A DNA stretch of 64,000 bases. Origin: Empedobacter stercoris (lineage in GTDB: Bacteria; Bacteroidota; Bacteroidia; Flavobacteriales; Weeksellaceae). Below, in pieces: positions 41,727-51,088 of this stretch. The stretch lies in the NCBI RefSeq assembly GCF_965137335.1, contig NZ_CBCRZD010000008.1; one strand, given 5' to 3'. A program made the position numbers and the translations under genes. The notes under the pieces are model-generated. The model had not been told where the DNA came from, made no database searches, and was given only the letters and a program-made list of their open reading frames with translations. The first letter of the stretch is position 1. Each line of letters opens with the position of its first letter.

Positions 41727-43355
41727 TTATACTTGAATGACTCCTAAGTTAAATTGTTTTTCAATTGGTGCATGATTCGCTGCTTCAATTCCCATCGAAA
41801 TCCATTTTCGTGTATCTAACGGATCAATAATTCCATCTGTCCATAAACGTGCTGTAGCATAGTATGGGCTCGTTTCATCGTTGTATTTTGCCGTAATTTC
41901 GTCTAATAATTCTTGTTTTTTCACTTCATCTACTTCAACACCTTGTGCTTTCAAAGAAGCTTCTTTTATTTGGAACAATACTTTCGCTGCTTGTTCACCT
42001 CCCATAACTGCTAATTGAGCCGATGGCCAGGCAGCAATCAATCGTGGATCATAAGCTTTTCCACACATGGCATAGTTTCCAGCACCGTAAGAATTACCAA
42101 CTACAATTGTAAATTTTGGAACAACAGAATTTGATACTGCATTAACCATTTTTGCGCCATCTTTGATGATTCCACCATGTTCTGATTTCGAACCAACCAT
42201 AAATCCAGTGACATCTTGTAAGAAAACCAATGGGATTTTCTTTTGATTACAATTTGCAATAAATCGAGTGGCTTTATCAGCAGAATCTGAATAAATAACA
42301 CCGCCAAATTGCATTCCGTCTTTTTTAGACTTTACAATTTTACGTTGATTGGCTACAATTCCTACCGCCCAACCATCAATTCGCGCATAAGTACAAATGA
42401 TTGACTTTCCATAATCGGGTTTGTATTCATCCAATTCAGAGTTATCAACAAGTCGGTTAATAATATCATACATATCGTATTGTTCGGCACGAGATTCAGG
42501 TAGAATGCCATAGATTTCTTTTTCGTCTAATGCTGGTTTTGCAGCTTCAATTCGATTAAATCCAGCTTTATCGTAATCTCCAATTTTTCCTACAATCGAT
42601 TTTATTCGATCCAAAGCATCCTTATCATCTTTGGCCTTATAATCTGTTACACCAGAAATTTCGCAATGTGTTGTTGCTCCTCCTAAAGTTTCGTTGTCAA
42701 TGTCTTCTCCAATTGCCGCTTTTACCAAGTAGCTCCCTGCCAAGAAAATAGAACCCGTTTTATCTACTATCATTGCTTCATCGCTCATGATTGGTAAATA
42801 GGCTCCTCCAGCAACACAACTTCCCATGACCGCAGCAATCTGTGTAATTCCCATTGAAGACATGATGGCATTGTTTCGGAAAATACGTCCAAAGTTTTCT
42901 TTATCCGGAAATATTTCATCTTGCATAGGTAGATAAACTCCTGCACTATCGACTAAATAAATAATTGGTAATCGATTTTCCATGGCAATTTCTTGCGCTC
43001 GCAAATTCTTTTTTCCAGTAATTGGAAACCAAGCGCCAGCTTTTACTGTTGCATCATTTGCTACAACAATACATTGTTTTCCCGAAATGTATCCAATTTT
43101 TACTACAACACCTCCTGAAGGGCAACCGCCATGTTCTTTGTACATTCCATCCCCTGTTAAAGCACCAATTTCAATGCTTGGTTTTTTATCATCAAATAGA
43201 TAGTCAACACGTTCACGAGCTGTCATTTTTCCTTTGCTATGCAACGCATCAATTCTTTTTTGACCTCCGCCAAGGTAAACTTCATTTAGTTTGTTACGCA
43301 GTTTAGAAAGTAATAATTTGTTATGATCCTCTCTTTTATTAAAAGTTAAATCCAT
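41727..43355 (-). CDS. Acyl-CoA carboxylase beta subunit (carboxyltransferase)
   Basis: Carboxyltransferase subunit of a biotin-dependent acyl-CoA carboxylase (methylcrotonyl- or propionyl-CoA type), 542 residues. It has KMTARERVDYLFDD, ATVKAGAWFPITGKKNLRAQEIA, LVDSAGVYLP, the first oxyanion GSCVAGGAYLP, and in the C-terminal half VTGFMVGSKSEHGGIIKDGAKM and GNSYGAGNYAMCGKAYDPRL. The SAGVYLP and SEHGGI forms resemble MCC-beta more than PCC-beta, but the substrate is not certain. The biotin carboxylase alpha subunit is not next to it. Confidence 0.9.
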   Translation of the reverse strand: MDLTFNKREDHNKLLLSKLRNKLNEVYLGGGQKRIDALHSKGKMTARERVDYLFDDKKPSIEIGALTGDGMYKEHGGCPSGGVVVKIGYISGKQCIVVANDATVKAGAWFPITGKKNLRAQEIAMENRLPIIYLVDSAGVYLPMQDEIFPDKENFGRIFRNNAIMSSMGITQIAAVMGSCVAGGAYLPIMSDEAMIVDKTGSIFLAGSYLVKAAIGEDIDNETLGGATTHCEISGVTDYKAKDDKDALDRIKSIVGKIGDYDKAGFNRIEAAKPALDEKEIYGILPESRAEQYDMYDIINRLVDNSELDEYKPDYGKSIICTYARIDGWAVGIVANQRKIVKSKKDGMQFGGVIYSDSADKATRFIANCNQKKIPLVFLQDVTGFMVGSKSEHGGIIKDGAKMVNAVSNSVVPKFTIVVGNSYGAGNYAMCGKAYDPRLIAAWPSAQLAVMGGEQAAKVLFQIKEASLKAQGVEVDEVKKQELLDEITAKYNDETSPYYATARLWTDGIIDPLDTRKWISMGIEAANHAPIEKQFNLGVIQV

Positions 43356-43424
43356 TGTGGTTTTCTGTTTGTTTACAGCCCTAAACTAATGAATTTTCTC
43401 CAATTCTTAAAATCAAATTTAAAC

Positions 43425-44012
43425 TTACAAACCTGTACATACAAAGTTTTTGCAATGCGATTGCAATTGAGGAAAAAAGTGCTGAAAATCGTTTTCTAAT
43501 TTTGAATAATTTAGTTCAAATTCAGGAATGATATGATGTAAATTATTTTTGAATTTAGTTCGACTTCCAACTCCTTTCAAAGTTTTTTGAACACCTTCTG
43601 TTGTTGAATAGTTTTCGAACCAATCATATTTTAAAAGGTAAAAAATGATTTCTTGTAATTTTTTTGGGAATGAAGGATATTTATCTTCAAAAAGTTGATA
43701 ACAATTTGTTTTAAAATTTTCGAACGGAAATTCTGAGAAATCATTCCAATGTTTAATCAAAAAATAATCGTAAATCACATCAATAATAATCGGTGAAAAT
43801 TTATGTTGTGTGTTGTGAAAATAACTCGAGCTTCGTTTCACAATTTCGTGCGAATCGGTAAATGAATCAATCGATCGATGAAGTAAAATTCCTTTCTGAA
43901 TCTCAGTTTCATAATTCATGAATTGATTTCCTTTAACGATTTCTCCAAGTAAATTTCCGATTTGGAGCGATTGATTTCCGAACGATAAAAATTGGTGTGC
44001 GACAAAGTTCAT
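43425..44012 (-). CDS. acpH: Acyl-carrier-protein phosphodiesterase (AcpH/DUF479)
   Basis: Putative hydrolase that removes 4'-phosphopantetheine from holo-ACP, cytoplasmic. It has 195 residues, normal for the family. Conserved features are MNFVAHQFLSFGNQSLQIGNLLGEIVKG with the N-terminal His and Gly-Asn, LLHRSIDSFTDSHEIV with the metal-binding His-Asp set, and DVIYDYFLIKHW. Sequence match is to the ACP_PD family; whether ACP is the true substrate in this organism is not established. It lies 70 bases upstream of the carboxylase gene on the same strand. Confidence 0.88.
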   Translation of the reverse strand: MNFVAHQFLSFGNQSLQIGNLLGEIVKGNQFMNYETEIQKGILLHRSIDSFTDSHEIVKRSSSYFHNTQHKFSPIIIDVIYDYFLIKHWNDFSEFPFENFKTNCYQLFEDKYPSFPKKLQEIIFYLLKYDWFENYSTTEGVQKTLKGVGSRTKFKNNLHHIIPEFELNYSKLENDFQHFFPQLQSHCKNFVCTGL

Positions 44013-44080
44013 ATGGCTTATTTAGTTGCATAAAGTTAATTCTTTTTTAAATGATACCATGTTATTTTATAATCATGAAA

Positions 44081-44106
44081 AAAGCCATCTGAAAAGATGG
44101 CTTTTG
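44081..44106 (-). terminator. Intrinsic terminator of the phosphoglucomutase gene
   Basis: Perfect 11-bp stem AAAAGCCATCT/AGATGGCTTTT with a 4-base loop, starting 19 bases after the stop and ending in a T-run on the minus strand. Confidence 0.9.
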
Positions 44107-44124
44107 AATTATTTTAGTTGAGAT

Positions 44125-45840
44125 TTATTTACTGAAATCGACTTTCAATAAATCAATTTTTGCTAATAATTGTTGTTGAACAGTTGTATATTCTTCTTGC
44201 GATGCTAAAGGAGCATTGACAGAGAAATAATATTTAATTTTAGGTTCTGTTCCCGAAGGACGACACGCTACTTTACTGCCATCTTCTGTGTAGAAAATTA
44301 AGACATTTGATTGAGGGATATTAATCGTTTTCTCTTCTCCAGAAACTAAATTTTTGTCGATTGAAGATTGGAAATCTTTTACACGAATAACTTTAGAACC
44401 GGCCAATTCTTTTGGAGGATTTGATCTGAATTCTACCATCATTTGCGCAATCAATTCAGCACCTTCTTTTCCTGGTTTAACAATGCTAATTAAATCTTCT
44501 TGATATGCTTTTCCTAATTCAAGGTAGATTTCAGTTAACTTGTTATATAAAGAACTTCCTTTTGCTTTTTGTACAGCTGCAATTTCAGAAACTAATAAAG
44601 CTGTTGTAACAGAATCTTTGTCTCGAATAAAATCACCCACCATAAATCCGAATGATTCTTCACCTCCTCCAACAAATTTTTCTTGGCCTTCGAATTTACG
44701 AATCATATCTGCAATCCATTTGAAACCTGTTAAACCAACTTTACAATCAACATTGAATTTTGCTGCGATATCATAGAAGATGTCAGACGTTACAATAGTT
44801 GAACCAATAAATTCTTTTCCAATTAATTTACCAGCTTCTTGCCATTTTTCTAATAAATAATAAGCCAAAACAGTATTCATTTGGTTACCATTTAATAATA
44901 CGATTTTACCTTCGTTGTTACGCGTTGCAACACCAACACGATCGGCATCAGGATCTGTACCAATGACAACATCAGCACCGATTTCGTTTGCCAAAGCAAC
45001 CGCCATAGTTAATGCTTCTGGTTCTTCTGGATTTGGCGATTTTACTGTAGGGAAATCACCACTTGGAATTGCTTGTTCAGCTACTTGATGAACTTGTGTG
45101 AAACCAGCTTTTTCAAACGCTTTTGGTGTAATGGCAACAGAAGTTCCGTGAATAGATGTAAATACAATTTTGATATCTTGTTTACCTTCTTGCGTAAAAC
45201 TACCGTTTGCTACACATGCATCAATAAAGGCTTCGTCAATCTCTTTTCCAATGTAAGTTAATAAGGTATCATTTCCTTGAAATTTAATTTCTTCAACTTT
45301 TACATTGTTTACTTCGTTGATAATTTCACCATCTTGTGGTGGAACAATTTGCGCACCATCATTCCAATATACTTTGTATCCATTGTAAATAGGAGGGTTG
45401 TGAGAAGCTGTTAAAACAATTCCTGCATCGCAACCTAAATGACGAACTGTAAACGATAATTCTGGTGTTGGACGGAAAGATTCGAATAAGTAAACATTGA
45501 TTCCGTTTGCTGTTAAAACATCAGCAACCATTTTTGCAAACGTATCCGAATTGTGACGCACATCGTATGCAATGGCTATTTTTTTCTCTTTATTTGGAAA
45601 TTGTTGATTGATATAATTTGCTAAACCTTGAGTGGCGGCACCAAGTGTATATTTGTTCAAACGATTTGTTCCAACGCCCATTATTCCACGCATTCCTCCT
45701 GTACCAAACTCTAAGTTTTTGTAAAAAGAATCGTCTAATTCGGTTGGATTGTTATCGATTAAATCTTGAACAGCTTTTCTTGTTTCCGCATCGTACGCGT
45801 CAGAAAGCCATAATTGAGCATTTTCTAAACTTGAAATCAT
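44125..45840 (-). CDS. Phosphoglucomutase/phosphomannomutase (phospho-sugar mutase)
   Basis: Alpha-D-phosphohexomutase of 571 residues that interconverts hexose 1- and 6-phosphates, feeding nucleotide-sugar synthesis. It has LEFGTGGMRGIMGVGTNRLN at the N-terminus, the phosphoserine S146 in TASHNPPIYNGYKVYW, and the metal loop GTDPDADRVGVA. The sugar-binding GGEESFGFMVGDF and the phosphate-binding CRPSGTEPKIKYY follow. The length matches the PgcA-like group with an N-terminal extension. It is 8 bases downstream of the GIN-domain gene. Glucose versus mannose preference is not clear. Confidence 0.94.
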   Translation of the reverse strand: MISSLENAQLWLSDAYDAETRKAVQDLIDNNPTELDDSFYKNLEFGTGGMRGIMGVGTNRLNKYTLGAATQGLANYINQQFPNKEKKIAIAYDVRHNSDTFAKMVADVLTANGINVYLFESFRPTPELSFTVRHLGCDAGIVLTASHNPPIYNGYKVYWNDGAQIVPPQDGEIINEVNNVKVEEIKFQGNDTLLTYIGKEIDEAFIDACVANGSFTQEGKQDIKIVFTSIHGTSVAITPKAFEKAGFTQVHQVAEQAIPSGDFPTVKSPNPEEPEALTMAVALANEIGADVVIGTDPDADRVGVATRNNEGKIVLLNGNQMNTVLAYYLLEKWQEAGKLIGKEFIGSTIVTSDIFYDIAAKFNVDCKVGLTGFKWIADMIRKFEGQEKFVGGGEESFGFMVGDFIRDKDSVTTALLVSEIAAVQKAKGSSLYNKLTEIYLELGKAYQEDLISIVKPGKEGAELIAQMMVEFRSNPPKELAGSKVIRVKDFQSSIDKNLVSGEEKTINIPQSNVLIFYTEDGSKVACRPSGTEPKIKYYFSVNAPLASQEEYTTVQQQLLAKIDLLKVDFSK

Positions 45841-45848
45841 TCTTGTTT

Positions 45849-46553
45849 TTATTTTTTAAGTACCTGGGCGCGGTCAGTTACTTTTGTATCCTTGTTTGGA
45901 TCGCCCATGAAATTTACGATTGAGTTTCCTTTTGCAGCACCATATAATGTTTGACGAGCATTGATATCTAACAAAGCATTATCGTCTGTTGTGAAATTAG
46001 CTTCATTCACTTCATATTTAAACAAATCTAACTTTGCTTCTCCATAGGCTTTTACTTTCATTGTTCCTGCAGTTCCTTCTAACATGATATTAGTTTGGTC
46101 ATCCGCTTTTAAATTAAAGTCATTGGTAATCAAAAAAGTTTGACTTATTCGCGCTTGATCTGTGACATTCATCTCTAATTCATCAACATTTAATGTTCCT
46201 GAAGTGGTCAAAGAAGTTTGTTTATTCACATCAATTTTTTCTAAATCACGTGTTACATAAACATACAAATCATAAGCGCTGTATTGGTCTACATTTGATT
46301 TTTCTTTGATTGAAAGCATTTGATTATTTGCTGTAACTTCTAAATTATCGATAATATTTTGGTGCGATTCTACTTTAACTCCAGTTGTATTTCCTGGAAC
46401 TAAAATAACATTACAATTACATGAAACGCTCAAATCTTTGATGTTGTTAGCTGTATATTCTTTTTGAGCTGTTGCTACGCCTTCTCCATCAATAGACGAT
46501 GAACAAGAAGTGGCAATTAAACCTAAAAATCCTAATAAAATAATCTTTTTCAT
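45849..46553 (-). CDS. GIN-domain (DUF2807) lipoprotein
   Basis: Exported lipoprotein of 234 residues. A signal peptide with lipobox ATSCSSS (Cys17) precedes a putative auto-transporter adhesin, head GIN domain (DUF2807). The domain is seen as repeated short beta strands, each ending in a hydrophobic pair (FNLKADDQTNIMLEGTAGTMKV, VNEANFTTDDNALLDIN), a beta-helix pattern. The function is unknown; the family is abundant in Bacteroidota envelopes. It lies between a GT2 gene (14 bases) and the phosphomutase gene (8 bases), in one minus-strand operon. Confidence 0.87.
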   Translation of the reverse strand: MKKIILLGFLGLIATSCSSSIDGEGVATAQKEYTANNIKDLSVSCNCNVILVPGNTTGVKVESHQNIIDNLEVTANNQMLSIKEKSNVDQYSAYDLYVYVTRDLEKIDVNKQTSLTTSGTLNVDELEMNVTDQARISQTFLITNDFNLKADDQTNIMLEGTAGTMKVKAYGEAKLDLFKYEVNEANFTTDDNALLDINARQTLYGAAKGNSIVNFMGDPNKDTKVTDRAQVLKK

Positions 46554-46567
46554 ATTGTGGGTTTTAA

Positions 46568-47530
46568 TTAGTTTAAATTCAATTCTTTTTGAACTAAATA
46601 CAATTGTTTTTCTCTGTTGTTACGAACAATTAACTCGCCCAAAAATCCCGCCAAAAATAGCTGTGTTCCTAAAATCATAAAAACCAATGAAATGTAGAAA
46701 TAGGGACTGTCTGTAATTAATCTTGCAGGGGAATGTGAAATATAAACTTTGTATAATTTTTCGATTCCTAAATAAAAAGAGGCAAAAAATCCTAAGATAA
46801 ACATCAAAGTTCCTAATAAACCGAAAATATGCATGGGTTTATTCCCAAATTTTGAAGCAAAAAATAGTGTAATCAAGTCTAAGAAACCATTGACAAAACG
46901 ATTTGCACCAAATTTTGAAACGCCATATTTACGCGCTTGATGTTTTACTTTTTTCTCAATAATTCGAGAATAGCCTGCGTTTTTAGCTAAAACAGGAATA
47001 TAGCGATGCATGTCTCCATACAACTCGATATTTTGCGTTACTTCCCAACGATAAGCTTTCAAACCACAGTTAAAATCATGCAATTTTACACCCGAAGTTT
47101 TGCGTGCTACACCGTTAAATAATTTTGAAGGAAGATTCTTTGTCAGTTTGTTGTCTTGACGATTCTCTTTCCAACCCGATACAATATCTGCTTTGTTATT
47201 TTTAAGCATTTTGTATAACGACGGAATTTCCTCAGGAAAATCTTGTAAATCGGCATCCATCGTAATCACAACATCGCCTTTTACTTCTTTGAAAGCAGCA
47301 CTTAATGCAGGAGATTTTCCATAATTTTTACGGAATTTAATTCCTTTTACTTCAGGATTGAAGTTGGCAATATATTCGATAATTTGCCACGAATCATCTG
47401 TACTTCCGTCATCAACGAAAATAACTTCGAATGTAAAATCATTCTGCTCACAGACTTTTTTGATTCTGTAGAATAATTCCTCTAAGGAATCTTGTTCGTT
47501 CAACAAAGGAACAACAACTGAAATATTCAT
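46568..47530 (-). CDS. DPM1/GtrB-like membrane glycosyltransferase (GT2)
   Basis: GT2 enzyme of 320 residues likely making a polyprenyl-phospho-sugar. The N-terminal catalytic domain has ISVVVPLLNEQDSLEELF, FVDDGSTDDSW, and VITMDADLQDFPEEIP with the DXD-type DAD. The FNCGLKAYRWEV and KFGANRFVNGFLDL phrases are typical of DPM/GtrB. Two C-terminal membrane helices (about 232-255 and 270-292) match GtrB/ArnC topology. It starts 4 bases after the DUF4199 gene. The sugar and its use (surface glycan or lipid A) are unknown. Confidence 0.9.
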   Translation of the reverse strand: MNISVVVPLLNEQDSLEELFYRIKKVCEQNDFTFEVIFVDDGSTDDSWQIIEYIANFNPEVKGIKFRKNYGKSPALSAAFKEVKGDVVITMDADLQDFPEEIPSLYKMLKNNKADIVSGWKENRQDNKLTKNLPSKLFNGVARKTSGVKLHDFNCGLKAYRWEVTQNIELYGDMHRYIPVLAKNAGYSRIIEKKVKHQARKYGVSKFGANRFVNGFLDLITLFFASKFGNKPMHIFGLLGTLMFILGFFASFYLGIEKLYKVYISHSPARLITDSPYFYISLVFMILGTQLFLAGFLGELIVRNNREKQLYLVQKELNLN

Positions 47531-47533
47531 ATG

Positions 47534-48103
47534 TTAAAAAACACGTTTTTTTAAGAATTGTGAAAACATTGCTGAAATTGCAATGTAGAAAGATAAGAAA
47601 ATTGAGAATAATCCAAAAAAGTTTTTAACAGTAAATAAATTTAATGTTTTATAATCATCCGAATTTCTAAATGTTTCGATATCTTTTGCGATTTTAGGAT
47701 CAGACATATTTGATGTAAAAGTGTCTAATAATCCTTGTTTCAAACTATCTTGAGCCCATTCACCATACGTATTAAAAAATACAAAGATGACAATCAAACT
47801 AATGATTCCACCAAAGAAGATGGTGTAAAAACCAATCTTGAATCCTTCTTTAAAGGTCATTAAATCTTCTGAAGTTTGATGATTTTTAGCTTTCGCTCTT
47901 GATAAATTGAAAATAGTGAAGAAACAGTATACTGCATACAATGGTAATACTACGAAACAGCAAATCATGAAGCTGTAGGTGTAATAATCTTGTACAGAAA
48001 CGGTTCCGTTAAGAGAGAAATAAAAGTATAGTGCAAAAAACAATACTAAGGTAATTCCCGCCAGCACTAATGAATTTTTGAAAATTTTATTAAAACTAAT
48101 CAT
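47534..48103 (-). CDS. DUF4199 membrane protein
   Basis: Integral membrane protein of 189 residues with four predicted helices (about 12-30, 42-62, 92-112, 158-180). The central motif TFKEGFKIGFYTIFFGG is characteristic of the Bacteroidota DUF4199 family. The loop between helices three and four is polar (about 113-155). No function is known. It commonly lies next to a DPM1-like GT2 gene in Flavobacteriia, as here (3 bases apart), which suggests a shared role in envelope glycosylation, by inference. Confidence 0.88.
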   Translation of the reverse strand: MISFNKIFKNSLVLAGITLVLFFALYFYFSLNGTVSVQDYYTYSFMICCFVVLPLYAVYCFFTIFNLSRAKAKNHQTSEDLMTFKEGFKIGFYTIFFGGIISLIVIFVFFNTYGEWAQDSLKQGLLDTFTSNMSDPKIAKDIETFRNSDDYKTLNLFTVKNFFGLFSIFLSFYIAISAMFSQFLKKRVF

Positions 48104-48199
48104 TTTGCAAAGATAAATATATCCTTTATTCTATGATAGTTTATTTTGTATGATTTAAAAGGTAATTTATATTAAGAAATAAATTATTTTTGTTTGTAA

Positions 48200-49663
48200 A
48201 TGATTTCATTATTTAAATATTTTTTTAGCTGTATCTCTCATCACTTCGTCTCTATTAATAGTAGAAGTGAATGATAAAACGATGCCTTTAGACGAATATT
48301 TACATGATTATAATTCTGTTTTATACAACAATCCTTCAGAAGTTATTTCGAATGCAGAGTTTTTGATTCGAAATTTGGATAATAAAAAAAATATTGCCGA
48401 AACTTATCTGCTTTTAGCTTATGGTCATTTTTATGCTGGGAAAAAATGATAAAGCTTTAGAAAATGCTGCTCTTGCTAATCTGGAAGCATTAAAAACATC
48501 GAATATAAAGCTAATTGATGATTCAGAATTGAATCTATCAACAGTATCATTTATATGATTTTTCTGAAAAATATATTGCTGAAAATCATTCAGAGAATGG
48601 AATTTCAATAAAGGCTTCACAATTTTTTAATCAAGGAAATTTTGGGAAATGTATTGAAACGTTTTTAGGTAAAAAAAAATTGACGATTGAGGAAAAACTT
48701 ATTTTGTCAAAGGCTTATCTTAAAAATCATCAATATGATAAAGCCTTTCAATTACTTCAAAATCTGAATCAAAATGATGCACTTGGTTTGTATTTTAAAA
48801 CAAGAATAGAATTGTATTTGGGAGAATTGTACTTTGATAAAAGGGAGACAGATAAAGCGCTAAATCATTATAAAATTGCGTTGAGTTTGGCCAAGAAATT
48901 AAATCATTCTTATTTAATTAACGATGTTTATTACAGCTTAGTAATCTTGTATTTAGCAACTCATTCTATTCACGAATTTAATTATTATAGCGAAAAGTAT
49001 GACTCCATTTCTACGTTGAATTTATTGATGAATCAGAAAATTAATAATGAAATTTTTTATCATCAATCAAAAATTATCCAATTAAAGCAGCAAAAAACAG
49101 AAGATTTATCACAAAGACTTATTATTTTTTCCTTTGTTGTGTTATTCTTAACTATCCTTATTTATAGTTATATTCTGAACAAAAAGAAGGAAAAATTAGG
49201 TGTTGTTACCACAATTTTACAAACCATAAAAGAATCTAAAAATGAGGTTGTACAAGCTGATTTGGAAACTAAATATTCGCAAAAAACAGATTTGTTGTCT
49301 AAAGATAAAGAATACGCGCTTTTGCAAAAGTTAGATTCTTTTGAGAAAACGAATCTGTTTTTATCCAAAAATGTTTCGTTAGGGCTTGTTGCATCTCAAC
49401 TTGATACCAATACAAAATATCTGAGTGAGGTGATTAATCGTCATAAGAAAAAGAATTTCAATACTTATATAAACGAACTTAGAATAAAATATATACTGAA
49501 TAAGTTGACAACTGATTCTAATTATTTGAATTATAAAATCAGTTATTTAGCGGAAGAAGCGGGGTTTTCTTCGCACAGTAGCTTTGTGTCTGCATTTAAA
49601 ACTTTTACAGAAACTACACCAACACTTTTCATTAACACTTTAAGTCAAACAGCAGAATTATGA
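48200..49663 (+). pseudogene. Frameshifted TPR-membrane-AraC regulator
   Basis: One gene appears broken into several frames. A signal-peptide start (ATG 48200, MISLFKYF) needs one T less in the T7 run at 48220-48226 to continue as LAVSLITSSLL. The next part (48267-48446) ends at TGA in an A6 run, and with one A less it continues in the next frame as NDKALENAALANLEALK. A third shift between 48533 and 48555 leads into the long intact part ending at 49663. That part has TPR-like helices, a membrane helix (about 49117-49180) and an AraC-type helix-turn-helix (GLVASQLDTNTKYLSEVIN, ISYLAEEAGFSSHSSFVSAFKTF). Either decay or sequencing error. Confidence 0.75.
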
Positions 49664-50790
49664 GAAAAATACTATTGATGTGGTTGATGTTGTATGGTAG
49701 TTTTATTGGTTTTGCGCAAAGTGATTCGATTAAAATTAAAAATCTTTACGAAGAAGCCAAGACAAATGTTTACAAAGACCCAAAACAAGCAATAAAACAA
49801 ATCGATGTATTGATAAATCATTCAAACATAAATGCTAAACAGCTGGTTGATATTTACTTTTTAAAATCTACTGCATATTCTAATTTAAGAGACAATGAGA
49901 AAGCATTGGAACATTTGAATAAAACCTATGAATTGGTTAATGTTTTAGAAAATAAAGGACAAAAAGTAGCTGCGTTTCATCGGATTTCATCTATTTATCA
50001 TAGTTTAAAGTTGTATGATAAATCGCTTGTTTACTTGAATGAAGCTGAGAAAACAATTCAGAATTTAGAAAATAAACAGGAAAAATTAGAATCGGTTGCC
50101 TATAATTGCACCGTAAGAGGGTTGATTTTTAAAGATCTGAATAATACCAATAGCGCAATAAATTATTTTAACAAAGCCATTAGGAGTTATAATGAAATAG
50201 AGAATAGTTTTGTTGCAAATTCTAATAAAAGTGTTATTTATTATAATTTAGGATATTGTTATTTAAAAACAGATTTGAATGCCGCTGAAAAATCATTTAT
50301 CACATCTTACGAATTATCAAAATTAACAGCTACAAAAATCTTGATTGCTTATTCTTTAAAGGGGGTAGGAGAATATTATTTTAAATTAAATAATTATGAA
50401 ACATCAAATAAAAAGCTGAATGAAGCATTAATTGTATTGGGTGATATTGATGATTCTGTTTTGCAACGAAATATCTATAGTTTAATAGGGTTGAATAGTA
50501 TTGCACAACAAGAATGGAAGCAATTCGAGAAAGCAGATAGCTTGAGTACTTTGTATGCTAAAAAAGTGTTGAATTCCGAGAACAAAACCATTAGTATAGC
50601 AGTTCAATCTTTAAATCACGAAGCCAAAGTTAGTACCAAGAAAACATTGTTCAATGCCCAGTTAGTTGGTGTTTTTTCTCTTTTTATTTTGATTCTTATG
50701 ACTTATGTTTTTTATAATAAACAAAAAAAATTAAACAAATGTATTCTTCAAAATCAAGAAGAATTGGTTGATCTTCTTCGTCAAAAGTAA
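49660..50790 (+). CDS. TPR protein with membrane anchor, no DNA-binding domain
   Basis: Protein of 376 residues. A signal peptide ends near FAQSDSIK, then come several tetratricopeptide-like helical pairs (for example KALEHLNKTYEL, YDKSLVYLNEAEKTI, SAINYFNKAIRSY, NYETSNKKLNEAL). One membrane helix (about 338-357, GVFSLFILILMTYVFY) and a short cytoplasmic tail of about 20 residues complete it. This is the layout of the upstream TPR/AraC regulator, but it stops before any helix-turn-helix. It overlaps the upstream gene as ATGA. Whether it is a truncated regulator or a sensing partner is not decided by the sequence. Confidence 0.8.
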   Translation: MRKILLMWLMLYGSFIGFAQSDSIKIKNLYEEAKTNVYKDPKQAIKQIDVLINHSNINAKQLVDIYFLKSTAYSNLRDNEKALEHLNKTYELVNVLENKGQKVAAFHRISSIYHSLKLYDKSLVYLNEAEKTIQNLENKQEKLESVAYNCTVRGLIFKDLNNTNSAINYFNKAIRSYNEIENSFVANSNKSVIYYNLGYCYLKTDLNAAEKSFITSYELSKLTATKILIAYSLKGVGEYYFKLNNYETSNKKLNEALIVLGDIDDSVLQRNIYSLIGLNSIAQQEWKQFEKADSLSTLYAKKVLNSENKTISIAVQSLNHEAKVSTKKTLFNAQLVGVFSLFILILMTYVFYNKQKKLNKCILQNQEELVDLLRQK

Positions 50791-50895
50791 TTTTTTTTCT
50801 AATATAATTTATTCATAATGAAAACGAAATGTTCTTTCGATTGTTAAACGAAGAAAAAAAATCTTCAAAATACTTTTATTTTATCAAAACATTCT

Positions 50896-50903
50896 TACCT
50901 TTG
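50896..50903 (+). promoter_or_regulatory. ffs: -7 box of the SRP RNA gene
   Basis: TACCTTTG, an exact TAnnTTTG match, ends 5 bases before the first paired base of the RNA, the spacing expected for the transcription start. The -33 region is T-rich but lacks TTG. Confidence 0.6.
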
Positions 50904-50908
50904 CATCA

Positions 50909-51002
50909 GGCAAGTCCTACACAACCAGCTCCTGTTGAATCCTCCAGGACGGGAACGTAGCAAAGGTATACGGTCGTAGCGGTGTGATGTAGATCGCTTG
51001 CC
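50909..51002 (+). ncRNA. ffs: Small bacterial SRP RNA (4.5S-type)
   Basis: RNA scaffold of the signal recognition particle, binds Ffh and targets nascent membrane proteins. About 94 bases. The ends GGCAAG (50909-50914) and CTTGCC (50997-51002) pair. The apical domain contains the conserved CAGGACGGGAACGTAGCAAAGG segment in two pieces: CAGGAC with the GGGA-type tetraloop, and the Ffh-binding internal loop side AACGTAGCAAAGG. A T-rich stretch follows. It lies in a 298-base gap before pyrG. Strong match to the Bacteroidota form; exact ends are uncertain by a few bases. Confidence 0.93.
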
Positions 51003-51057
51003 TATTTTTATTTCTCTAAATTTCACTCCCACTTTTTTTTACCCCATTATTTATTCA

Positions 51058-51065
51058 TAAATTTG
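51058..51065 (+). promoter_or_regulatory. -7 box of pyrG
   Basis: TAAATTTG fits the -7 consensus, 23 bases before the pyrG ATG. The -33 region is a T-run with no TTG. Confidence 0.45.
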
Positions 51066-51088
51066 CAACCATTGATTTAAAGAATTCA

